Source: Macrostomum hystrix (lineage: Eukaryota; Platyhelminthes; Macrostomidae). From it: a stretch of 64,000 bases of DNA. The stretch lies in contig CATNEN010000001.1 of NCBI GenBank assembly GCA_950097015.1, positions 7,187,001 to 7,251,000 of the forward strand, given 5' to 3'. Shown here one piece after another: positions 1 to 11,172 of this stretch (its first letter is position 1; each line of letters begins with the position of its first letter). The translations under genes and the position numbers were made by a program. A model generated the notes under the pieces. It worked only from the letters and a program-made list of their open reading frames with translations. It had not been told where the DNA came from and did not search any database.

Positions 1-1290
1 ACCAATCAGATTCAAGTAGAACCAATCAGATTCAAGTAGAACCAATAAGATTCAAGTAGAACCAGTCAGATTCAAGTAGAACCAATAAGATTCAAGTAGA
101 ACCAATCAGATTCAAGTAGAACCAATCAGATTCAAGTAGAACCAATCAGATCCAAGTAGAACCAATCAGATTCAAGTAGAACCAATCAGATTCAAGTAGA
201 ACCAATCAGATTCAAGTAGAACCAATCAGATTCAAGTAGAACCAATCAGATTGAGGTAGAACAAATCTGGTTCAAGTATAACCAATCAGATTTAAGTAGA
301 CCGAAACTAATTTAAGCAGAACCAATCAGATTCAAGTAGAACCGATAAGATTCAAGTAGAACCAATCAGATTCAAGTAGAACCAATCAGATTCAAATAGA
401 ACCAATCAGATTCAAGTAGAACCAATCAGATTCAAATAGAACCAATCAGATTCAAGTAGAACCAGTCAGATTCAAGTAGAACCAATAAGATTCAAGTAGA
501 ACCAATCAGATTCAAGTAGAACCAATCAGATTCAAGTAGAACCAATCAGATCCAAGTAGAACCAATCAGATTCAAGTAGAACCAATCAGATTCAAGTAGA
601 ACCAATCAGATTCAAGTAGAACCAATCAGATTCAAGTAGAACCAATCAGATTGAGGTAGAACAAATCTGGTTCAAGTATAACCAATCAGATTTAAGTAGA
701 CCGAAACTAATTTAAGCAGAACCAATCAGATTCAAGTAGAACCGATAAGATTCAAGTAGAACCAATCAGATTCAAGTAGAACCAATCAGATTCAAATAGA
801 ACCAATCAGATTCAAGTAGAACCAATCAGATTCAAATAGAACCAATCAGATTCAAGTAGAACCAGTCAGATTCAAGTAGAACCAATAAGATTCAAGTAGA
901 ACCAATCAGATTCAAGTAGAACCAATCAGATTCAAGTAGAACCAATCAGATCCAAGTAGAACCAATCAGATTCAAGTAGAACCAATCAGATTCAAGTAGA
1001 ACCAATCAGATTCAAGTAGAACCAATCAGATTCAAGTAGAACCAATCAGATTCAAGTAGAACCAATCAGATTCAAATAGAACCAATCAGATTCAAATAGA
1101 ACCAATCAGATTCAAGTAGAACCAATCAGATTTAAGCAGAACCAATCAGATTTAAGCAGAACCAATCAGATTTAAGCAGAACCAATCAGATTTAAGTAGA
1201 ACCAATCAGATTCAAGTAGAACCAATCAGATTTAAGTAGACCGAAACAGATTTAAGCAGAACCAATCAGATTTAAGTAGAACAAAAATGG
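1..1290. repeat. 20-bp minisatellite with 400-bp higher-order repeat
   Basis: About 64 tandem copies of a 20-bp unit (consensus accaatcagattcaagtaga) run from the window edge to about 1290. Variant units recur in the same order every 400 bp: the accagtcaga variant is at 61, 461 and 861, and the ttgaggtaga/acaaatctgg block is at about 252 and 652. The array therefore grew by duplicating 20-unit blocks. It lies directly upstream of an SLC26 exon that has an acceptor site at 1408, so it is probably inside an intron of that gene. Confidence 0.95.
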
Positions 1291-1408
1291 GAACTAGAAG
1301 TCTAGAACAAATTAAATTTGAATAGAGCCAATAAAAATCGATTAGAACCAATCAGATTCGAGTTGATGCCCAATTCTTTGCCACTTTTTAAATACCCGTA
1401 AATTGCAG

Positions 1409-4400
1409 TTTTGAGATACCCCGGGCTCCTATGACGGAGCACTTCACGAGTGGCTCGGGTATCATAGTTAACGGCATTGTGCTAGGCATTATTTCTTACG
1501 CCCTCTCTGTGTCTGTGGCCAAAACCTTTGCGCTCCGTCACGGCTACGAGGTGGACGCCAATCAAGAGCTTCTTTCCTACGGCTTTGTGAACTTCGGCAT
1601 GAGCTGGTTCAGCACCTTCGTGTCCGCTTCGTCCATCGCCTGCACTTCACTGCACGAATCGATGCGAGGAAGGACTCAGGTTAGAGTTCAGATTGTACTT
1701 TTTGAGATTGATCAACTGACAGCATGGCTCTGACATAATTATGTCGATTTATTTCACTTCAGATCTACTCTTTGTACGCCGTTTTGATAACCCTATTGGG
1801 CATCCTATTCTTTTCGTCGCAATTTGAGCCCGTTCCAAAGGTAGTTTAAGTATAAAATGTTATAATCAAGCTTCGCTAGAAACATTAAAGCGAAAATTAT
1901 TATTTGTTAACATTTTAGTGCGTTCTGTCCGCCATTATAATCGTGAACCTGAAGAACATGATTATGCAAGTTGAACAGCTGCCAAGATTATGGCGAACTA
2001 ATCGATACGATTTTGTAAGTTAAGTTATTACGAGCTGTAATGCTAAAAATACTTTAAACATTGATCCATCAGTCATAGACACATCAGTCATAGACCCATC
2101 AGTCATAGACACATCAGTCATAGACACATCAGCCATAGACACATCAGTCATAGACACATCAGTCATAGACACATCAGTCATAGACACATCAGCCATAGAC
2201 ACATCAGTCATAGACACATCAGTCATAGACACATCAGTCATAGACACATCAGTCATAGACACATCAGTCATAGACACATCAGTCATAGACACGTCAGCCA
2301 TAGACACATCAGTCATAGACACATCAGTCATAGACACATTAGTCATAGTTAGTCATAGACACGTCAGTCATAGAAACATCAGCCATAGACACATCAACAT
2401 AGACACAATGCAAATTGATCACAGATACAATATTTATACTTTAACTTGTTTAAGGCCATTTGGATCGTGACGCTGGGCACAATCCTCGGACTTGACTTGC
2501 CGGTTGGACTTGGCATTGGAGTTGTCTTCTCCCTGTTGACCATTATTATTCGCACTCAAGCTCCCAAGGCCTATCTGCTTGGCCGGGTGCCCAAAACTGA
2601 CATCTACAAGAACATCAAGAAGATTAAGGGGGTGAGCTTAAAAGTTGCATAATCTGCCAAAGGGGCTACTTGTTATATCCATCGAAACTTTTTTTTGCTT
2701 CGACTAGGCCGAAGAGATTCCCGGCCTGAAGATCTTTAAGTTCGATGGCTCGCTCTACTTTGCTAGCGCCGACAATTTTCGCAAGCGTCTTTTCCGCTCA
2801 GTAGCGATGAATCCCAAGAAGATTCTGGACCGGGCCAAGGCTGCTGCTAAGAGAAGCGGTGGCGGAAAAGGCGACATGAAGATGAGAACCGACGTACTCA
2901 ATGCCCAGGGAATCAAGGAGGTTCTCGGTATTGTCAAGGAGGAGGGCAGCCATCCGGTGAGCTGTTAAAGCTATGCCATTTGCAGGGGGATCGGTGGCAG
3001 AGCGGTTATCGCGTTTGCCTCTCGCGCCACGGTCCCGAAGTTTGATTCCACGGCGAGGCCACATTTTTTTGGGGTGCAGCCGCGGAGAGAAGTCTTGAGG
3101 GAAATTTACGCTTTGAGGGCCAACCTCCAAGGCGCAGTGAAATGTACACTGCCTGACGATGAGAAAGTCGAGCAGATGTACACACCTGTGTGAGCGTGTG
3201 TCTGCGTACAGTATCTGTGTGCGTGTGTGCTCAGGAGTCAGTGAAATGGGTATCACCAAATGATGCGAATTACCTGCTGCCCTCCTGCAATCATTGCTAT
3301 ATTGGTTGATTGTTATAACAAAATCTTCTTCATTCCATCAGAGTGCCATCGCCCGTCAGCGCGCTCAGCTGGGTTCCAACGAGGAGTTGAAGAATATGTC
3401 ATCAACCTCCCCTAGGCCATGGGAGTCTGTGGAGTCGGTCGAGTCTTTGGACTCTGTCGAGCAATCTGCCTCCGAGGACGAAGATGACGGACGCGAGCCG
3501 ACTGTGAACGTCTTCTGCATCATCCTAGACTTGTCCGCCTGCGCTTTTATTGATGCTGTCGGTGTTCGCCTGCTGACTAAAATTGTGGACGATTTCAGCA
3601 AGATCGGCGTTGAAATGTACTTATGCGGCTGTACGTCGCTAGTTCGCTCGCTTCTTAGGAAGGCCAACTTTTTCGACAAGCGCTCGGAGGCTGCTCTGTT
3701 TGTGACAGTTCACGATGCCGTCATTTACGCACTGTCCACCTTTTATCAGGAGCTTATTGAGGTGCGTTGTCTGTACGACCTAATGAAGTTTACATTAGCG
3801 TTTTAATCAACAACGAAAATTGCTATGTATGAATTTTATAATTTTCAGGACGAAGCAGCCAGCAGCGTTGGAGAGCATGGTCCCTCTACCGGTGATCTCG
3901 ACGTGTCCGAGTACGTTCAACCTCGATACAGTGACATGTGGCGCTATAGAGTAGTTTCATACTCCTCGTTTCTGATTTAAACGCTTCTGTGTCGACTCAA
4001 AACGCTTCTGTATCGACTCAAAACGCTTCTGTATCGACTCAAAACGCTTCTGTATCGACTCAAAACGCTTCTGTGTCGACTCAAAACGCTTCTGTATCGA
4101 CTCAAAACGCTTCTGTATCGACTCAAAACGCTTCTGTATCGACTCAAAACGCTTCTGTATCGACTCAAAACGCTTCTGTATCGACTCAAAACGCTTCTGT
4201 ATCGACTCAAAATGTTTCTACAAGGATTGAAAAAACTCTCTGACGTTGCAAGCGACTCTTTAACAAACTGTTTAGACGTCGTCCGAGAGATGCCTTCAAA
4301 CATTGTAGAGGTCCAGTGCAGTGCAGTAGCATATTGAAAACGCTTTAAAATAGTTTGATATCTATTGTCTGAAGAAGAAACACATTTTCGTCTTTTTTGG

Positions 4401-5020
4401 CTTTGTAGCCTGATATCTAGCACGTATTTTTAGCTCGTAGTGATTTATTTCCTTTGAATTTTCCTTGGTAACTGGTAAATATCTTTAACAATGTTAGACG
4501 GGTTGCATCGCTCATTTGTGTGTTTAAATGCGTATTTCACGAGAAGACGCATTGTACCAAACGAAATCAAAGTTTCGCGAGTGAAAATTAACAGAAAGCT
4601 CATTAACCTCGTCACTACCCAATTCGCAGTCGACGCGTATCGATCTCGCAGCACGCCACGGACGCTGCCCGCGAGCGTCGACGTCGAACCCGCACCTACA
4701 GCGTCAGTCAGAACGCTGGCGAAGATCCCGCACTGCACGGCCTCGGCTCCTCGCGTCGGCCAAGCGAGTGCATCCGCGGACTGGAGGCCTTCAGCAGCTA
4801 TTTTCACGCGATGCGCGATGAACAGCCGCACCAGCCGCCGTTGCCCGAGTACAGCGCCCTCGATCTGGGACCAGGAGGCGCCATTGCGGAGACGACACTG
4901 CGACAGAGGTCGGCTGGCTTTGAACACGGTAGCGGCGGCCGGGACGACGGTGGGCACCTGCGAGCACTGCCGGAGGACGGAACAGATAACCAGGCTTATT
5001 CGGAGGAAACTAGATTCTGA
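1409..5020 (+). CDS. SLC26-family anion transporter, 3' part (8 exons, last 580 aa)
   Basis: Membrane anion exchanger or channel of the SLC26/SulP family; the 5' exons lie off the window. Exons: 1409-1679, 1763-1840, 1919-2014, 2455-2631, 2708-2956, 3342-3761, 3849-3910, 4630-5020; all junction phases agree. The first exon carries the family signature VDANQELLSYGFVNFG, followed by hydrophobic transmembrane segments (for example LYAVLITLLGILFFSSQF). Exons 5-6 encode a STAS domain, with IILDLSACAFIDAVGVRLL and HDAVIYAL, split by an acidic Ser/Glu-rich insert (WESVESVESLDSVE). The last exon is a basic tail ending in ETRF, a class I PDZ ligand like the ETKF end of human SLC26A3. Introns hold two minisatellites and a SINE. 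If the donor at 3911 were not used, the frame would instead stop at 3978-3980; the spliced form is preferred because the phases match and the tail makes sense. The ATG at 1431 is internal, not the start. The subfamily cannot be assigned. Confidence 0.9.
2062..2400. repeat. 15-bp minisatellite in an SLC26 intron
   Basis: About 22 copies of a 15-bp unit (acatcagtcatagac) with single-base variants (agccatagac, acgtcagtc), wholly inside the intron 2015-2454. The unit length is a multiple of three and stop-free on the minus strand, so an open frame there is an artefact. Confidence 0.93.
2985..3293 (+). mobile_element. tRNA-derived SINE, family A, copy 1
   Basis: Starts with a tRNA-like head: A box near tggcagagcggttatcgcg and B box near agtttgattccacgg. 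The family body follows (ccgcggagag, the motif around cctgacgatgagaaag, tgtgctcaggagtcag), with a tail near ctgccctcctgcaatc. It sits in the SLC26 intron 2957-3341 in sense orientation. The internal deletion near 3250 shows that it is diverged. Confidence 0.85.
3981..4215. repeat. 21-bp minisatellite in the last SLC26 intron
   Basis: Eleven copies of a 21-bp unit (acgcttctgtatcgactcaa plus a). The unit is a multiple of three with no stop codons, which creates long but meaningless open frames on both strands. It lies in the intron 3911-4629. Confidence 0.93.
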
Positions 5021-6054
5021 GCTGCTCAGAATTCCGGTTGGCTGCTGCATCAGTTTTCAAACAGTTTGAACTAGGATTGTAGTTTCGTGTAAATTGGCGC
5101 CAAACTCCGTGTTGAGAATTTAAGCTTCAACTAGTATTCATTTCATCGTGAACTCAAAACAGTAGCGTGAAGTGCTCATTTTCACGAACTCTAAATTTCT
5201 CGAAGAATGCCAACAGTTCCCAACCATACCCAACCATCTTGTAAAGAGTGAATTGGCATTGCTTTTGCTTTGTTGTTTTTTCATACCACGGCTCTTAGAA
5301 ACTATAATTATTATTGATCTCGTAGATGTCAGTAGTAGCTGTAGGCTTTGTTTACCTATATTTTATCTCACACAAGGTCAACACCAATTTAGAAGCATCC
5401 CCTATCTGTTAGTAATTTTTCTCATTAAATCCATTTGGAGTAGATTTTTAGCAATCCTATTGCTCAGGTTTTTTACTCAAAATCTGAAAGCAAAAGATCT
5501 GTTGAATTTTTTTCACTAAAGTGGTGCTTTTTGGTGCTAAAGCAATAACAAAGGATTTCAAAAAGTTGCTTTGATTACTGCAGACGTCTTTTTTATTTTC
5601 CGACGCTTTTTGGCGCACGATGCTTTTAGAAGGCTTTCATTTTCAGAAATCTGGGCAGCATTTTCGATTCCTAAATCGGTTTTTTTGTTTTAAGCCACTG
5701 GCGTAGAACCACATGGATACCTGTGGCATGTGATCTGCGAATCAACCGTTCGATCACTGGTCCTGGTTGGGGTAGATTTGGTCACTATGTAAAGCGTCCT
5801 ACACAAGAAGAAATTTAATTTATCACGCAAATAATTATCTGACAAAGTTCTGTCAAACAGATATTATATCACCCTAAATAGTCAAACTATCCAGAGAGTA
5901 AATTAGCGTTCATTTTAGAGTTGATCATCTTAGGCACGTGCATAAAAAGTTGCTATGGCGGATTGCTGAATGAAACTGTGCTTATCTGCAATGAGTCATA
6001 CGGTTCCCAGTGCTCAGTGCAGCAGTCTTTTTAAATGAGAAGAGACTGAGCTCA
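5021..6054. other. Intergenic stretch, no supported gene
   Basis: 3' flank of the SLC26 gene, AT-rich. A 115-codon plus-strand frame at 5172-5519 is rich in Leu/Ile/Phe but has no recognisable motif and is not called. A short cysteine-containing frame near 5943-6034 (+), preceded by a possible acceptor, is also unsupported. Confidence 0.5.
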
Positions 6055-7025
6055 CGAGACTATCCAGTATTTGTGTGACTAACCAGTGCTCATGAGACAA
6101 ACCAGTGCTCATGAGACTAACCAGTGCTCATGAGACTATCCTGTGCTCATGAGACTAACCTGTGCTCATGAGACTAACCTGTGCTCATGAGACTAACCTG
6201 TGCTCATGTGACTAACCTGTGCTCATGAGACTATCCTGTGCTCATGAGACTAACCAGTGCTCATGAGACTAACCTGTGCTCATGAGACTAACCTGTGCTC
6301 ATGAGACTAACCTGTGCTCATGAGACTAACCTGTGCTCATGAGACTATCCTGTGCTCATGAGACTAACCTGTGCTCATGAGACTAACCTGTGCTCATGAG
6401 ACTAACCTGTGCTCATGAGACTATCCTGTGCTCATGAGACTAACCTGTGCTCATGAGACTATCCTGTGCTCATGAGACTATCCTGTGCTCATGAGACTAA
6501 CCTGTGCTCATGAGACTATCCTGTGCTCATGAGACTATCCTGTGCTCATGAGACTAACCTGTGCTCATGAGACTATCCTGTGCTCATGAGACTAACCTGT
6601 GCTCATGAGACTAACCTGTGCTCATGAGACCATCCTGTGCTCATGAGACTAACCTGTGCTCATGAGACTAACCTGTGCTCATGTGACTATCCTGTGCTCA
6701 TGTGACTTTCCTGTGCTCATGAGACTAACCTGTGCTCATGAGACTAACCTGTGCTCATGAGACTAACCTTTGCTCATGAGACTAACCTGTGCTCATGTGA
6801 CTATCCTGTGCTCATGTGACTTTCCTGTGCTCATGAGACTAACCTGTGCTCATGAGACTAACCTGTGCTCATGAGACTAACCTGTGCTCATGAGACTAAC
6901 CTGTGCTCATGAGACTAACCTGTGCTCATGAGACTGTCCTGTGCTCATGAGACAAACCTGTGCTCATGAGACTAACCTGTGCTCATGAGACTAACCTGTG
7001 CTCATGAGACTGTCTTGTGCTCAAG
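6055..7025. repeat. 19-bp minisatellite (gtgctcatgagactaacct)
   Basis: About 50 copies of a 19-bp unit, with alternating aacc/atcc variants and rarer gtgac or tttcc variants. Longer blocks recur: the block with gtgactatcc followed by gtgactttcc occurs near 6690 and again near 6800. It starts about 50 bp downstream of the donor of the minus-strand WSC exon at 7078-7373, so it may sit in an intron of that fragment. Confidence 0.93.
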
Positions 7026-7077
7026 AGATTACTCTTCACCTGCGTTAAAAAGCATGCCTGATTTAGAGAAATCTCAC

Positions 7078-7373
7078 CTAGATAGGTCAGACCGTACACA
7101 GCATTGTGAGTGTATCCGCCACAAGTCTGCGAAGCATTTCCAAGGCAGGTAACGTTGCAGTCCGACTGTGGCGCCATTCCAAATAATCCGTAGGAGTCTC
7201 CCCACCCCAATAGCAGGCGCTGCCGTTCTGCAGTCCCATGTAGGGAAAGCCTCCCAGAGCGCAAACCTGACTGCAGTAAGCCACAGACATACTATTAAAG
7301 TACACTTGAAAGTACGGCTTGCTGAACTTGTAATCGGCCCAGCTGGCTAGCTTGGCTAATCCCATTAGATCTC
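7078..7373 (-). pseudogene. WSC-domain exon with an internal frameshift
   Basis: On the minus strand this encodes most of a WSC domain, a cysteine-rich carbohydrate-binding module. The first half (reading down from 7373) gives SVAYCSQVCALGGFPYMGLQ and ends with the equivalent of the CYCG core, here CYWG. The second half, in another frame, gives GWGDSYGLFGMAPQSDCNVT then CLGNASQTCGG. The frame changes between about 7199 and 7209, inside a G-rich run (ggggtgggg). A good donor (gtgaga) follows at 7077. No upstream exon with the usual YIGCF start was found. The layout resembles the WSC domain of the gene at 8325-9406, so this is likely a duplicated, decaying copy. A sequencing or assembly indel would also explain the shift. 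Confidence 0.65.
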
Positions 7374-7379
7374 TTTTGT

Positions 7380-7872
7380 TAGAATTATAAAATCCCTTGA
7401 TACCTTACTCAATACCCATGACAATACATGTTATTCCCTTGATACATTACTCATACCCATGACAATTCATATTATTCCCTTGATATCGTACGCTATATCC
7501 TTGATGCATCGAATTTTGGGTAATAGTCCAGCAGCGAACTCGTAGAAGAAAATACAGTATTAAATGTAAAATAGATTTGAAGCAAATTTATAATTTACAA
7601 AGCGATGTACTTATCTGTACCAGTAGTGTAGATGGAATACGATAGTCTAGCTTTTAAAAAATTTACTTTCAAGAAAAAAAGAATGATGAATAAAAGTTTC
7701 ATGTATAACTTTTATAATATATCATTTCTGATTTATGATTTATGACAATTGGTATATTCAATTTTATATTAGCTCGCATATTCAATTACTATTCCTATTA
7801 ACATGGACGCTACAGAAATGATTGAAACGATAAGATTAGTAGTATAATTAGAGTTTTGATATTTATTTAACA
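7380..7872. other. AT-rich stretch, nothing recognised
   Basis: A few degenerate copies of a motif like cccttgatacattactcata lie at about 7393-7500. The rest is AT-rich with no coding signal. Confidence 0.5.
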
Positions 7873-8163
7873 GTGATTACACCTGCCCAATTGGGCCAGA
7901 TGTGCAGCCGACAGCACAGCCGCAGCTATTGCGCGGCGCATCTGAAGGCTGCGTACGGCTGTTCAGTCCACGGACTGGGGGGACGCCACACCCACCCTCA
8001 ATTACCCCCGCTAATGCTGTTACCCATTTAACAGCTGGGTGAACTGAAGCATTTCGGAGTTAAGCGTCTAGCTATAGGACACAATTTTTTCAGTAGAGTC
8101 GGGAATCGAACCCCCGACCTTCAAGTCGTGAGTTCAATGCCCTAACCACTAGACTAAAGCCCT
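7873..8163 (-). mobile_element. tRNA-derived SINE, family B, copy 1 (reverse)
   Basis: The reverse complement begins with a tRNA-like head: A-box region around tagtctagtggttagggc and B box ggttcgattcccgac. It continues through ttaactccgaaatgcttcag, the motif cagctgttaaatggg and a GC-rich 3' part (cagccttcagatgcgccgcg). It is homologous to the forward copy at 8598-8890. Confidence 0.85.
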
Positions 8164-8324
8164 AGAAAAGCAAAGCATTAAGAACAGTTGTTGCAGAAAA
8201 AAAGTAAAATTGGTTCGAATATTTTTTATAGAAAATCTGATAAGTTTTAAACATTGTAGCCAGAGCAAAAAAAACCGTTCAGTATGAGCGCCTCGTTACA
8301 GCCATCTTTTGCAGCTTCCAGCAC

Positions 8325-9406
8325 TCAATATCTAACGTAGAATTCTCCGGAAAAGGTCGCGAGCGTGTCAGGAACCAGCGGCAACATCAGCAGGTGGCAG
8401 AGCTGCTGCGACTGGCTATACAGAACCGCCTGACAGTCTGCGTTGCAGCTAACAATGCACTCGGCTAGTCCGTTGGTTGGCACAGTTCGATTCAAGGGCT
8501 GGCGATAGTGACTGCTGATCGAGATCGTGGACCGGATCGACGCCGAAAAATACTTACTATCTGAAAGGTTACAAACAGTTAAGACGCGATTAACAAGTGT
8601 GTTGTGTAAGGGGTTGTAGCCTAGTGTTTAAAGAGTTGCACTCACGACTTGAAGGTCGGAGGTTCGATTCCCGACTTTACTTAAACTGCTTTTGTCCTGT
8701 AGCAAGACCCTTAACTCTGCATGTTTCATTTCACCCAGCTGTTAAATGGGTTCCAGCATCAGTTGGGATAATTGAGGGTTGGGTGTGGCGTCCCCCCCAG
8801 TCCATGGACTGAACAGCCGAACGCAGCCTTCAGATGCTCCGCGCAATAGCTGCGGCTGTGCTGTCGGCTGCACATCTGGTCCAATAATTGGGGTGTGCTA
8901 GAAAACGATAAAAATTACTCAAATTAATAGTTATTAACACCCCTGAGCACACCAACACTGTCTGGCGTTCACTACCAGCGCTGCTCACCTCGGTAAACCA
9001 GTCTGAAGACTGAGTTGACGCTAGAGGCGCCGCACATCTGCGAAGAGTTGCCAGAACAGGCGGTCAGGCAGCCAGCTGAAACACCCTGAGACCCGTAGGA
9101 GTTGCCGCAGTAGCACCCAGTTCCGGCTTGCAGCCCCATGTACTTGTAGGCGCCAGCGGAGCATATGCTGGCGCACAGTTGCCAGGTGAGGCTGCCATGA
9201 GGAAAGTCATAGCTTGTTGCTGGTTTAGTGTAGCCGGCCATCTGCAGTATACCAAAGGCGTCGCCAATGTCGCGAATTCCGCCGACGTAGTCGCGGAAGC
9301 AGCCGATGTATTCGTAGCGAAGAATTTCTCTGTCAGCGACCGAAGTGCGAGAAATTAGCAACAGCAGCAGCAGCTGCCAACAATTGCCTGTCTTCTCAGT
9401 TGCCAT
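8325..9406 (-). CDS. Small secreted WSC-PAN domain protein (2 exons, 217 aa)
   Basis: Exon 1 is 9406-8989 and exon 2 is 8560-8325; both sides of the intron are phase 1, with donor gtgagc and acceptor ctttcag. The start MATEKTGNCWQLLLLLLISR is a signal peptide ending near VADRE. Residues about 31-139 form a WSC domain (YEYIGCFRDY, ASICSAGAYKYMGLQ, GTGCYCGNSYG, CSGNSSQMCGG-like end), a putative polysaccharide-binding module. Exon 2 resembles the C-terminal half of a PAN/apple module (LAECIVSCNADCQAVLYS, LCHLL, then FYVRY and stop). The product is probably a secreted lectin-like protein. The intron holds a family B SINE in antisense orientation. The WSC call is firm; the PAN call rests on cysteine spacing only. 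Confidence 0.82.
8598..8890 (+). mobile_element. tRNA-derived SINE, family B, copy 2
   Basis: Head with A-box region gtagcctagtgtttaaagag and B box ggttcgattcccgac. The body includes cagctgttaaatgggttcc and cagtccatggactgaacagc, and the 3' end is tgcggctgtgctgtcggctg then cacatctgg. It lies inside the intron of the minus-strand WSC-PAN gene, in the opposite orientation to the copy at 7873-8163. Confidence 0.88.
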
Positions 9407-9900
9407 GGCGTTGCTGGGTTAAACTTACTGAATATTCAAAAAAATGAGCTTCAATACTTATATAACTCACTGCCAACCTGAGTTAGCAAGAATTCTCTTG
9501 AATAATTGATGACGTTTTGCAGAAACACAAGAGCCATTAATTGATGCAAAGCCAACCTCCCAACCTCCATTGTGAGCATAGTTTCTGGGAAAATTTTTAG
9601 TGAGCCAAACATTCCGAGTGCAAGCGCTTTCAAGTTAGTTGCAAAACTAACAGATTAGTTGATTAGACAGAAACTAAACTCTTAGGCATTCACGCTGTGA
9701 AGCCTGCATACATGTGCATAAAGTATTTTATACTCGTAAGTGTAAATATATTCAAACAATAAGTTTAGCTTATACAAAAACAGCTCAATTTTTTTCTAGC
9801 TGCAAGCAATCAATTTTATTACTCGTAAAAAGTGACAAATCGATTTCTTGCTAAAATAAAGATAACTATCTAGGTAGTGTCTAGTAGGTAGTGTAAGTCC
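9407..9900. other. 5' flank of the WSC-PAN gene
   Basis: AT-rich upstream region of the minus-strand WSC-PAN gene. No gene or clear regulatory motif was seen. A short minus-strand open frame at 9451-9633 has no family features. Confidence 0.4.
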
Positions 9901-9901
9901 T

Positions 9902-10216
9902 GGTGGGCGGTCATTGCTTCTCGCACCAAGATCCCTGAGCTCGATTCCGCGGCGAGGCCACATTCATTTGGGGCGCAGCCGCGGATAGAAGGCTTGGGGG
10001 GCTTGTCATGCAATTTACGCCCTAAGGGCCAGCCCCCAAGGCACAATCAGAAATTCAGGGCAGATGTACACACCTTTGTGAGTGTGCCTGCGTACAGTAT
10101 CTGTGTGCGTGTGTGCTCAGGAGTCAGCGAAATGGGCAGAATTGCCTCCTCGCTGGCTGCGGGTCTAGTGTCACCAAATGATGTACCATTGCCCGCAGCC
10201 CTCCTGCAATTAATAT
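9902..10216 (+). mobile_element. tRNA-derived SINE, family A, copy 2
   Basis: Family A body with gagctcgattccgcggcgag (B-box region), gcgcagccgcgg, gtgtgctcaggagtcagcga, ctcgctggctgcgggtctag, and a tail at cagccctcctgcaattaata. The A-box part of the head is degraded. Confidence 0.85.
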
Positions 10217-10732
10217 TTAGTATTAAGCTCTGGATCAGAGCATGATCGTGATAAAGGTCAATCACTGATTAATTACTGGTCATCACTGGTCAAATACGGG
10301 TCAATGGCTCAAATTCTGCGTCAAGTAGTGAGCTTTGACCCATGTGTAAAAGAACAAAATTCTAGCAAATTTCGTCCAGGTAAATTGTGTTGACGTACTA
10401 GAAAACGTTTCTAGAAAAACTAAATTAATGAAAATGCCAAAATAGCAGATTTATTCTTGTGAAAATATTTAAAATACTGAAAATAGTTAGTAACAAAACA
10501 TCAAATTGTTTACAAACTCGATCGATCGCCAGCAGAATCAGAAGAAAAAGAATGACCAGATAAAGGAAGAAAAATGTATTAAACACTGCATGAATAAATA
10601 AAAAATTAGAAATTATAACATCGTATTGCCTGAAAATCTATATTGATTCGAATCGATAAGTCGATAAAAAATCTTCAAAATCGTAAAAATCAAAAATCGT
10701 AAAAATCGTCACGTCAAATAAAAATTAGATTG

Positions 10733-11100
10733 TGTCAATCAAGGATCGATAATGTTTTGATCAAGGATCGAGAATGTATCAATCAAGGATCGAGAATGTA
10801 TCAATCAAGGATCGAGAATGTATCAATCAAGGATCGACAATGTGTCAATCAAGGATCGACAATGTGTCAATCAAGGATCGAGAATGTGCCAATCAAGGAT
10901 CGAGAATGTATCAATCAAGGATCGAGAATGTATCAATCAAGGATCGACAATGTGTCAATCAGTGATCGAGAATGTATCAATCAAGGATCGAGAATGTATC
11001 AATCAATGATCGAGAATGTATCAATTAATGATCGAGAATGTATCAATCAAGGATCGACAATGTGTCAATCAAGGATCGAGAATGTGTCGATCAATGAATC
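10733..11100. repeat. 22-bp minisatellite
   Basis: About 16 copies of a 22-bp unit (consensus tgtatcaatcaaggatcgag plus aa), with variants such as tgtgtcaatc and gatcgacaa. Because 22 is not a multiple of three, all three plus frames read through the same SIKDRE/INQGS-like peptides, a hallmark of a repeat artefact. It lies just 3' of the minus-strand dehydratase gene. Confidence 0.92.
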
Positions 11101-11172
11101 AATCGATTCTCGTGAAAAAAACATAATGGAAGACAGTTTTTCCTTCTGAGCAGAACTTTCCGCCTGTCACAG

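Noticed and set aside
1-1290. Possible CRISPR array because of regular repeats
   Set aside because: Units are directly adjacent 20-mers without unique spacers, in an animal gene context; it is a minisatellite.
4445-5050. 201-codon minus frame and 192-codon plus frame overlapping the last SLC26 exon
   Set aside because: Shadow frames of the GC-rich SLC26 tail exon. The third frame, ending at 5018-5020, joins in phase with the upstream exon and ends in a sensible PDZ motif.
5943-6034. Short cysteine-containing exon (+) with phrases SCYGGLLNETVLICNESYGS
   Set aside because: A possible acceptor precedes it, but the spacing does not fit a lectin or WSC pattern and no linked exon was found.
8640-8690. 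A tRNA gene near the B-box-like sequence
   Set aside because: The cloverleaf cannot be completed and the sequence continues into the SINE B body found in several copies; the same applies to the family A heads.
10730-11149. 139-codon frame with INQGS and IKDRE repeats
   Set aside because: A 22-bp minisatellite; all three frames give the same peptides out of phase, with no non-repeat domain.
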